A DNA stretch of 64,000 nt from Eggerthella lenta DSM 2243. Lineage in GTDB: Bacteria > Actinomycetota > Coriobacteriia > Coriobacteriales > Eggerthellaceae. Under the pieces are notes generated by a model, which worked only from the letters and a program-made list of their open reading frames with translations, had not been told where the DNA came from and made no database searches. Shown piece by piece: positions 34,537 to 41,784 of the stretch. Every line of letters begins with the position of its first letter. Within the stretch, counting starts at the first letter, position 1. The stretch lies in the NCBI RefSeq assembly GCF_000024265.1, contig NC_013204.1:2034180-2098179 (forward strand), in the 5' to 3' direction. Made by a program: the position numbers and the translations under genes.

Positions 34537-37500
34537 TTATTGGCGCATCGCCACCGTGAAGGTCGGAGTCACCGTGAAGGTTGCCCGATCCTCCCAGCCC
34601 GCATCTCCCAGCCTACCGAACAAGCCGACGGAGGGGCTTGAGGAGTTCCCCTCGATGACCCCTTGTCCCGCCGCGTTGAAAGGGTAGTACACGATATCGG
34701 TCGCAGGGGCGCCTTGCGACACCGCTGGCAACCAACCTGCGAACGCCCCACCCGCGACATCGCCCATGCCCAGCATGAGCGAGCGGTTCGCCGTCAGATC
34801 CTCTTGGCGACTCACCAAACTCGCATCGGCGACCGACACGCTCGAAACGAACGCTCGAACAGCGGTGGAGGAGTTGTTGCGTATGGCGAACGTCGCCGAC
34901 CCGTTCCCGTCGGTCGCGGGAAGCGGGGCGTTCGCGTCCGCAGCGCCCTTATCGATGGAGAATTGCACCGACGACGGCATGGTCACGGAGATGATCGATC
35001 GACCTGGAAGCAGGGCATGCGACACGAACACGGCCCGACTGCTTCCCTCGTTGACGGCGCCCAGATAGAGGCGGCCGTCCTTCACGGCGGTGACGATCTT
35101 AGAAGTTGGACTGTACGCCGTCTGCCCAAGCTGCTCCCACTGGTCGAGGGACGACAGGTCTTGCCCTCCCACGACCTTCGCCAACGGCACGGAGTAGACG
35201 TCCACAACGTTGACGGGACCCCGCCCCATCACCGCGGATACATAGAGGTTGTCGCCGCTCACCTCCAGGGCGCTGTATTTGCGCAACCCGTAGGTCAGCC
35301 ATGAAAGCTCTTTGTAGATTTCCACCTGGCCCTCTGGGGAGATGACGTACAGGCGAGGAGCAGGGGCTCCTGCAGCCTGATTGCCGAACGCCGCAAGCAG
35401 GTACAGCTTGCCGGCGTGCACGACGGCATCGACGGAGCCTGCAGCCTCCGAAGCATGGGGTAGGTCGAGCTTCGACCATGAGCCCTCCGGCATCAAGCGA
35501 ATCAGATGGGTCGAGCTCTGACCCGTTCCATCGTTGTCGCCGCACGCGATAGCGGGCGCTCCGTCGAACTCGAATAGCTGCGGGGCCAGGATGTAGTCGA
35601 CCGGCAAAGGATCCTCCACCTTCTCGAAGGTCGATCCTCCTGCCCCCTCGGCGAGACGGTACACCTGCGGCCCCTCGCCGTTCCTGCCCAAGGTTGCCAC
35701 CAGCACGTAGAGCGAGTCCGCCACCGAAGCCATAGCGCAGGGGCTTTGGATATAGGTCCTCGTTGACACCTGGGCGACGTCGACCCATGCGTTCGAGGCC
35801 TTGTCGAAACGCTTGAGAAGCGCCTGGTTCATGTCGTCGCCGTTGGTCGCCAGGAAGTAGAGCGAACCTTGGTGGATCGCCAAACTGGCGTTGGTCATGT
35901 ACGTTCCCGAGATCTGGTTCCCCAGCGGAACGAGCCGGTCGCCCTGGTCGCCTTCGCGCGTCTCCATCACGAGAAAGGAGGAATTGCGTCCGCTCCCCTG
36001 TTGGACGAGGGTGTACAATCCTCCGTCGCCGCTGACGGTGCTCACGTCCTGCACATCGCTGCCGAACTGCGTGCTTCCGCTCTCGTCTCCGATCAACGGC
36101 CAGAGATCGTCCTCGGAAGTGACGGGCAGCGACAGATCGATGGTGACTGAATCGGCACCCTCTTCCACGGCGCTCACCACGATGCCGGTGTTGCGCCCGT
36201 CGGAAAGCACGATCGCCCCGTCGGTGATGCCTTGGGTCATGTCGCTTGAGCCGACCGAGGAGCGGAACGTGCCCCCGGCAAGCGATATCTGAGCATCCCT
36301 GATATCCCCCTTGGCATCGCGCACGCCCGTCTCGCCCGGGCGGAAGACGTAGATGTAGTCGTCTTTGCCCCAGTTTCCCCAGTCGCGGTACGCGGGATTC
36401 ACGCGGTACACGATGACGCCCGAACCAGTGATGTTCGAGTCGATTTGACCGTAGTCGCCCTTCTTTCGATATTCCGCGACGAAGTACTCGTTATCCGAAA
36501 AGGGGGATTTAAACATGATGGCCTGCTGCCCGCCCGAACCCAATTCGCTCAGCGTGAACCGGCCTGATTGGCTCTCCTGCTGAATCGTCGTCCATCCGAG
36601 ATCCTGGCGGGTGATGGCCAAGGGTTGGAACAAACCCGTATCGCTCATGATGTCCCAATACCCGACCGGCTTCGATCCGCTAACCTGCTCGTCTTTGCGA
36701 TAATAGTCGTATATGCCCAGCGAGTGTATGAACTCGTGAGTGATCACCTTCGACGAGGTCCCCGCTACGGTCAGCGTGTCGTTGACGTTGACGTTCGCCA
36801 CCTGCTTCGCGGAAGCCCCGCTGCCGACGGACAGGCCATGCCCTCCCAGGTTGAATTTGTGAGGGGACAGCGCGTTTCCGCGGATCGGCGCTTGGGTGCC
36901 TACGTCCGGAATGATCGTCACGTTCTCTATGATCCCGTCACCCGACGGATCGAGATACTTCGGATCGAAGTCCGGGTACTGCTGAGCGAATTTCTCAAGC
37001 GTGTCGTTGAAAAGATTGAAATCGCCGTTGAACACGTCATAGTAGCTTCGGGGGCGGTCGAGCGTGATGCAGGCGACCTTGCCGTTGCCAAGCGATTGGG
37101 GGAAGTAGCTCAGCGTGTCCACCGCCCCTTGCGAGGAAGCGTAGAGGAACCCGCGCATGCTGATGCCGAAGTAGTTCTTGGCGGGAGTGAACTTCGGCTC
37201 AGGGTTGTTGTAGAATTCCTGCAACGCTTGCCACTTCGTCTCCGGCCGATAGGATGCATACGGCGCGTTGAGGCCCGTGTCGCCGTCTCCCGAGGTATCG
37301 CCTTGGAAGCGCACCACCAGGACCAGGTTCGACAGGTTGGGGGTTATCTCGAACGTGGCGCTGCGCGAACCGGTGTAGGCGCCCCTTCCCGCGATGGTGA
37401 CGCTCGCCGTGCCCGCCCGCACGTTGTTCTCGTAGGAAAGCGCGTAGTCTTGCCCGTTCACGAGCGTCCGCGCGCCATCAGCGGTACGCAAAACGACATC

Positions 37501-38607
37501 CGGCTCCAAGGCCTGGTTCGCGTACCGCTGGTCGGGAATAGGGTCGAGCTGCAAGTCGTTCACGTCCACGACCGCCGCCGGGAGAACGCTGTCGATAGCC
37601 TTGGACGCGTTCACCGCGCCCGCGCTTCCCGAAAGCGCTCTCCTGCCGTTATCGGGGTCTTGGATCTCGTCCGCCGTGCCCTCGAGCACCCGTTCGGCTT
37701 CGTCGACCGTCAAATCGGGGCTGGCGGTCATCAGGAGCGCGGCGACGCCTGCCACGATGGGGCTTGCGCCGGACGTTCCCGAAAACCTTCCGTAGGCATC
37801 GGGCGCGTCCGCCAACGTCGTGGCGAGGTCGACGGCGGGAGCGGACAGGTCCTTCTTGTCGTTGTAGTCGGACCACGGCGCGTTTCGACCCGTTTGCTCC
37901 AAGGCCGTCACGCCCACGACCTCGGGGAAGTCGGACGGATACCCGTACTCCGTCTTCGCGTTCCCCGACCCGTCGCCGTCGCCTCCGGCGGCCACCGTCA
38001 TCACACCCTCGGCGCGCAAGTCCTGAATGGCCCGATGCAGGGCGGGATCGCCCTCCTCCCCTGCTCCCGGATAGGAGATGAAGGACATGTTCGCAACGCG
38101 AAGGTTGAAGTCGTTGCCCTTGGGCCGCTCGGTTCTGACGAGGTTCGCGACATAGGAGATGCCCTTGAGCACGGTGGCGGTGTCGGGACTCCCGATGAGC
38201 GGGTTGTGCACCTTGACGGGAAGCAGGCGGGCGTTGAAACCCGTTCCGGCTATGCCTTTGCCGTTACCCGACTGAGCGCCCACCAAACCCGCGACCGCCG
38301 TGCCGTGCCCGTTCGCATCCTGATCTTTCGCCTCGAAGTCCTTCAAAGGCTTTCGGCTAGCCGCATCGTAGGCAAGGTCCGTGAGCAGCGTGCCCGCCAG
38401 GTCCTCGTGATCGAGCCGGCATCCGCTGTCGAACACCGCGACCGTCACGTCGGAGCCGCCCGCAACGCGATTCCAGGCGTTCAGGACGTCCGCGCCCTTC
38501 ATGGTTCCGAACTCGCCGCCATACAAGTAATACTGCTCTTCCTGAGAAGCGCGGGGGTCGTCGGGAACGTCGACCCCCGCGGCAAGGTCGCCCGCGTACC
38601 GGTACAC
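34537..38607 (-). CDS. Giant subtilisin-metalloprotease protein, body (cut from its prepro region by a stop codon)
   Basis: 1356 codons in the same frame as the prepro fragment upstream, separated only by TAG 38617-38619. Residues 50-310 form an S8 domain: Asp60 (VAVFDSGC), His101 (DANGHGTAVAG) and Ser279 (GTSGASP). The usual oxyanion Asn after AAG is Gly209. An Ig-like domain follows (about 345-425). Residues 430-800 form an M6-like metalloprotease with H624-E-F-I-H628-S-L-G-I-Y-D634 and Met-turn WDIMS. Then comes a repeat-rich region resembling a propeller, and a C-terminal domain shared with the small secreted protein at 39274. As it stands it lacks a signal peptide; the only nearby start is GTG 38607. 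Confidence 0.82.
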   Translation of the reverse strand: MYRYAGDLAAGVDVPDDPRASQEEQYYLYGGEFGTMKGADVLNAWNRVAGGSDVTVAVFDSGCRLDHEDLAGTLLTDLAYDAASRKPLKDFEAKDQDANGHGTAVAGLVGAQSGNGKGIAGTGFNARLLPVKVHNPLIGSPDTATVLKGISYVANLVRTERPKGNDFNLRVANMSFISYPGAGEEGDPALHRAIQDLRAEGVMTVAAGGDGDGSGNAKTEYGYPSDFPEVVGVTALEQTGRNAPWSDYNDKKDLSAPAVDLATTLADAPDAYGRFSGTSGASPIVAGVAALLMTASPDLTVDEAERVLEGTADEIQDPDNGRRALSGSAGAVNASKAIDSVLPAAVVDVNDLQLDPIPDQRYANQALEPDVVLRTADGARTLVNGQDYALSYENNVRAGTASVTIAGRGAYTGSRSATFEITPNLSNLVLVVRFQGDTSGDGDTGLNAPYASYRPETKWQALQEFYNNPEPKFTPAKNYFGISMRGFLYASSQGAVDTLSYFPQSLGNGKVACITLDRPRSYYDVFNGDFNLFNDTLEKFAQQYPDFDPKYLDPSGDGIIENVTIIPDVGTQAPIRGNALSPHKFNLGGHGLSVGSGASAKQVANVNVNDTLTVAGTSSKVITHEFIHSLGIYDYYRKDEQVSGSKPVGYWDIMSDTGLFQPLAITRQDLGWTTIQQESQSGRFTLSELGSGGQQAIMFKSPFSDNEYFVAEYRKKGDYGQIDSNITGSGVIVYRVNPAYRDWGNWGKDDYIYVFRPGETGVRDAKGDIRDAQISLAGGTFRSSVGSSDMTQGITDGAIVLSDGRNTGIVVSAVEEGADSVTIDLSLPVTSEDDLWPLIGDESGSTQFGSDVQDVSTVSGDGGLYTLVQQGSGRNSSFLVMETREGDQGDRLVPLGNQISGTYMTNASLAIHQGSLYFLATNGDDMNQALLKRFDKASNAWVDVAQVSTRTYIQSPCAMASVADSLYVLVATLGRNGEGPQVYRLAEGAGGSTFEKVEDPLPVDYILAPQLFEFDGAPAIACGDNDGTGQSSTHLIRLMPEGSWSKLDLPHASEAAGSVDAVVHAGKLYLLAAFGNQAAGAPAPRLYVISPEGQVEIYKELSWLTYGLRKYSALEVSGDNLYVSAVMGRGPVNVVDVYSVPLAKVVGGQDLSSLDQWEQLGQTAYSPTSKIVTAVKDGRLYLGAVNEGSSRAVFVSHALLPGRSIISVTMPSSVQFSIDKGAADANAPLPATDGNGSATFAIRNNSSTAVRAFVSSVSVADASLVSRQEDLTANRSLMLGMGDVAGGAFAGWLPAVSQGAPATDIVYYPFNAAGQGVIEGNSSSPSVGLFGRLGDAGWEDRATFTVTPTFTVAMRQ

Positions 38608-38616
38608 GTGATTCGG

Positions 38617-39192
38617 CTACACGGCGATAATGCCGGGCTGGTCGCGCAACGTTTCGGAGACCGCTTGCGGCGTTTTACCGACCGGTATGGCGGCGCGCAC
38701 GATCGTTCCCGTGGTCCCCGAAGCTTCCACGATGATTTCCTGGGGGACGACCCCTTGCGCGCGCAAAGTAGCCGACGTCGCATCGGGCAGATCGGAAAGA
38801 GAGGCCGCCGATGCCGCGACATCGGCGCATTCGACGAGGATGTTCTGAGCGGGGTCGTCCTGCACGGCAGGCGCGGGGGCATCTTCCTGCGCCGCCGGTT
38901 CGGAAGGCTCGGATGGGACCGCGTCCTGCGACGCGCTCTGGGACGACCCGGATCCGTCGAGGGCCGCGTCGGGACCCGTTTCCGTTGCCTCCGCAGCGTC
39001 GGTCGATGCGAGCCGATCCGCCGACGCCGATCCTTCGGCATCGACCTGGGCTGCGCTCGCCTCGGCGGAAGACGCGGCCTGGCTCGCCGATGCGGGCAAT
39101 CCCGACACCGCCATAAGCAGCGCCAGAGCCACAGCGAATGCGAACCGCAACGTGCGCACGCCCTTTTTATCCATTCTTCTCGAACCGTTCAT
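38617..39192 (-). CDS. Signal peptide and propeptide fragment of the giant protease
   Basis: 191 residues: a basic N-terminus, a signal helix (about 15-37), a long Ala/Ser/Glu/Asp-rich linker and an I9-like propeptide ending DQPGIIAV, then TAG. In intact subtilases the propeptide ends with a pattern like V-E/Q-P-N; here the stop replaces the E/Q codon and PNHVYRYA follows in frame. One substitution from CAG or GAG would therefore explain it. Alone this fragment would be exported without a protease. Confidence 0.8.
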   Translation of the reverse strand: MNGSRRMDKKGVRTLRFAFAVALALLMAVSGLPASASQAASSAEASAAQVDAEGSASADRLASTDAAEATETGPDAALDGSGSSQSASQDAVPSEPSEPAAQEDAPAPAVQDDPAQNILVECADVAASAASLSDLPDATSATLRAQGVVPQEIIVEASGTTGTIVRAAIPVGKTPQAVSETLRDQPGIIAV

Positions 39193-39273
39193 CTCGCACC
39201 TCTGCCTGCCGCGCCGTCATAGACGCGCAGCCCCGTCGTCCGAGGCTGCGCCGCGATCCTCCTTGCACACCTG

Positions 39274-39807
39274 TTATGCGGTCGCCCCGCTCGTCAGCGT
39301 GATGGTGGGCGTGACCGTGTAGTCGCCCGGCGTGATCGGGCCGTTGTCCACGAACGCGTCCAGCGTAAGCCCCAGCGTGCCGTTCGGCTGCGCCACGCCC
39401 AAGCTCGCGTCCATGGCACCCGTCACAAGCGTGGTTCCGTTCAGCGTGATGGACATCTTCGCGAGCAGATCGCTCGGATCGACGACCTTGGTGATTTTGG
39501 CGCCCACGGTTTTCGTGCCATCGAGGTTCCTGATCTCGTATTTCACGCCCTGGGGCAACTCGACCGTTCCGCCCATGCCTCCGGCATCGAGCTGGAACGC
39601 CCAGGTGAGGGAGGAGGGCATGGTCACGCTCACCACGTCCTTCGGAGCCTTCACGGTGCCCACCAACGCCATATCGGAGCTCACGGGCGACTCGCCCTCT
39701 ACGGAATGATCCGCTGCGAACGCCGGCACCGCGCCGAACGCGAGGGCGAGCGTCAGCCCCGCCGCCGCGACCGTCCCCTTCTTCAATGATCCTGCTTGCT
39801 TCCTCAT
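39274..39807 (-). CDS. Small secreted beta-rich protein
   Basis: 177 residues with a clear signal peptide (AVPAFAA, residues 26-32). The mature part starts with VVSVTMPSSLTWAF and ends GDYTVTPTITLTSG. Both motifs recur in the C-terminal domain of the giant protease (ISVTMPSSVQFSI and ATFTVTPTFTV), so the two share a domain. There are no Cys residues and no enzyme motif. A structural or adhesin-like surface protein is plausible but not proven. Confidence 0.8.
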   Translation of the reverse strand: MRKQAGSLKKGTVAAAGLTLALAFGAVPAFAADHSVEGESPVSSDMALVGTVKAPKDVVSVTMPSSLTWAFQLDAGGMGGTVELPQGVKYEIRNLDGTKTVGAKITKVVDPSDLLAKMSITLNGTTLVTGAMDASLGVAQPNGTLGLTLDAFVDNGPITPGDYTVTPTITLTSGATA

Positions 39808-39932
39808 GTCTCCACCTTTCTATTCGCTTCTATTCGTTTCGTTGAACTGCGGCACGCGAAAGCAGAACCACCCACCCCGCGAACACCCGCAGAAAAACCC
39901 ATCCTCGATGCCTTGAGCGCGTAGAACGCGCC

Positions 39933-40367
39933 TCAGCGTCTCATGCACATGCCCGTCTTGCGGGCTTGGAGGACTCTCTTGCATCCGGCGAGCGCCAGGG
40001 CAGCGAGGGCGCACAGCACGGCCGATAGCAGCGCGACCGCAGCCGACACGGGAAAGCTATCACCGGTCTTGGTCAGCGGCTTGGCTTGCACGCCCCACTT
40101 CCCCACGGTCTCGCCCATCGGCTTCGACACAACCCCTTGCTCCTGCGGAGGATCAAAAGAGGGGGGGGGTGGAGGAGGATCAGGGTATGGGGGCGGAGGA
40201 GAAGGCGCTACCAGCACGCGCAGCGGCATGTCCAGGTCCGTTCCGCCCCCTTCGGCGGCCTCGGCAACCGAAGGGCACGCAACCGCCATTGTCAGCAGGC
40301 CGACGATGAGGCATGGCGCGAACCATGCGCGATGCCCCCATCGACCGTCCTCTGTTACTCGCATCAT
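39933..40367 (-). CDS. Proline-rich surface protein with LTKTG-type sorting signal
   Basis: 144 residues from ATG 40367 (GGGGTGAG upstream, four bases after the preceding stop). Signal peptide, a short proline-rich stalk, then PLTKTGDS, a hydrophobic helix and a basic tail, the layout of a sortase substrate with Thr in place of the usual Pro of LPxTG. The proline stretch is encoded by nine consecutive C on the minus strand. No sortase gene lies in the window. Confidence 0.75.
   Translation of the reverse strand: MMRVTEDGRWGHRAWFAPCLIVGLLTMAVACPSVAEAAEGGGTDLDMPLRVLVAPSPPPPYPDPPPPPPSFDPPQEQGVVSKPMGETVGKWGVQAKPLTKTGDSFPVSAAVALLSAVLCALAALALAGCKRVLQARKTGMCMRR
40161..40169 (-). repeat. Poly-C(9) tract inside the proline-rich protein
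   Basis: Nine G on the plus strand encode consecutive Pro codons on the minus strand. At this length the gene is in frame. A one-base change would remove the sorting signal. Confidence 0.85.
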
Positions 40368-40371
40368 CTTC

Positions 40372-41016
40372 TCACCCCTTAACATGAAGCACCAACTCGG
40401 CCGCGACACGCCCGATAGGGGTGTTGTCCGAGAGCCTGAACGTCTCTATCGTCGCCACGGCGGGATAGTCTCCCGGCGGCAGATCCTCGCTCAACGGAGC
40501 GGACTCTATGTACTGGCCGGGGTCGAGGTACCCGGATCGATACACCTCGCGTCCGTCCTCCTCGAGATTGATCGCGACCGTGAACCGGTTGTTGTTGATC
40601 TCAAGATTCTCTATGGTGAGGTTCCCCGGCGCGGTGCCCGTCTCGAACTCCGGAGCCGCGTTGATCGAAAAGCTCACCTGCGCCTCCTCCGCGATCTTGT
40701 CAAGATCGGCGCTTGCTCCGGTGAGGGTTCCCACCTTCACGTTCGGATCCGGCTGAAGCGCCCCCTCGTCCTTGTGGAAGAATGCCACATAGGCGAGGAA
40801 ACACGCGCACGCGACCAAAACGATGCATACGCCCGCCACGAAGAACCGAATCGGCTTGATCTTTTTCGGGCCGCCGCCTTGATCCGAACCGACGGGATGA
40901 GCCTGAGGATGAGCCTGATCCCGATCCGGCGCGCACAGGGCGGCATCATCCCCGAAATGGAACCTCGTGGGCGCTTCGGGAGGCTGCACCAGGCTATAGC
41001 GTTTCTTGTCGTCCAT
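40372..41016 (-). CDS. Single-pass membrane protein of the protease operon
   Basis: 214 residues. A cytosolic N-terminus of about 55 residues is followed by one membrane helix (about 55-77) and an extracytoplasmic beta-sandwich-like domain (NLTIENLEINNNRFTVAINL). I do not recognise a family. It lies six bases after the regulator gene and four before the sorting-signal gene, so all are co-transcribed. Confidence 0.75.
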   Translation of the reverse strand: MDDKKRYSLVQPPEAPTRFHFGDDAALCAPDRDQAHPQAHPVGSDQGGGPKKIKPIRFFVAGVCIVLVACACFLAYVAFFHKDEGALQPDPNVKVGTLTGASADLDKIAEEAQVSFSINAAPEFETGTAPGNLTIENLEINNNRFTVAINLEEDGREVYRSGYLDPGQYIESAPLSEDLPPGDYPAVATIETFRLSDNTPIGRVAAELVLHVKG

Positions 41017-41022
41017 ATCCGC

Positions 41023-41443
41023 TCACATGTAACGGGGGTCTTCATCGTGGACAAGCGATTCCTTGCCCACTTCGAATCGATATAAGAGATTGATGGCATC
41101 GCGCACCGCTTGGCTTTGGTTATGGGTGAAGCTGCTCTTCATAAGATCCGAATAACAGTTGCGCGCCTGGCATATCTCATCAAGGCAGGCGATAGCCTCG
41201 GGATCGAGCATGAAGGTCTTTCTCACACTGAGGCGCCGCGCTTTATGCCCGTTGCAGTGAGACGCCCCCCCCCCGATCGACATCCTTCTGCGAGGCGCAT
41301 CCGGACGCGAGAGCCTGAAGGGATGCGGCGCCCTCGTCGGAATAGGCCCTTTCGGCGCGTTTCAGATCGGAAAAGGAAACGACATGCACGGAAGCAGAAG
41401 ATGTTCCAAGCTGATCGGGGATCCTTCTTTGTGAGTCTCGCAT
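41023..41443 (-). pseudogene. Ribbon-helix-helix-type regulator, out of frame at a G(10) tract (probably phase-variable)
   Basis: ATG 41443 has a near-perfect ribosome site (GAGAGGAGG, seven bases upstream). Its frame reads to the G-tract at 41265-41274 and then hits TAA 19 bases after the tract. The frame continuing past the tract encodes SVRKTFMLDPEAIACLDEI and NQSQAVRDAINLLYRF, like a CopG/Arc-type fold. With nine (or twelve) G the halves join into a 139-residue protein. With ten, only an internal ATG at 41283 could express the C-terminal half (86 codons), and its AGAAGG is too close to work well. It leads the protease operon and faces the repeat-protein operon. Confidence 0.75.
41265..41274 (-). 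repeat. Poly-G(10) slippage tract in the regulator gene
   Basis: Ten C on the plus strand, within the coding region. It is the exact point where the two open frames of the regulator fall out of register by one base. Confidence 0.9.
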
Positions 41444-41594
41444 CCTGTATCCTCCTCTCTCCGATAGTCTGCGTTGCGCATTCGCCACCGATAGGTTTCC
41501 CCCTTCGCAAGGAAAAACATCGGTGCTGAGCTAAAACGATAGCGCATGATCGCCCGCCGCAAAAGACACGCCCGCCATATACTACCAATTTACT

Positions 41595-41643
41595 GTCAAA
41601 TTGACCCAAAAGTATGAACACTCCGCTTTCGAGTATGAACACT
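41595..41643. promoter_or_regulatory. Candidate operator in the divergent region
   Basis: Two exact copies of AGTATGAACACT (41611-41622 and 41632-41643) start 21 bp apart, about two helical turns. They are preceded by the near-palindrome GTCAAATTGAC (41595-41605). The whole 341-base region 41444-41784 is AT-rich and holds both divergent promoters. Direct repeats at this spacing suit a ribbon-helix-helix regulator such as the adjacent one. Confidence 0.55.
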
Positions 41644-41784
41644 AACAAAGAATGGGACTAATCTAGTCACTTTATCTAGAAGTCGCATTGCCTTTCAATC
41701 AGAATATATCGAGCCCGGTCTCAAACGGGAACGACGTGCTGCGACCGACCGCGGGAATAGGGAAGAAAGGAGCGCACCGATTAG

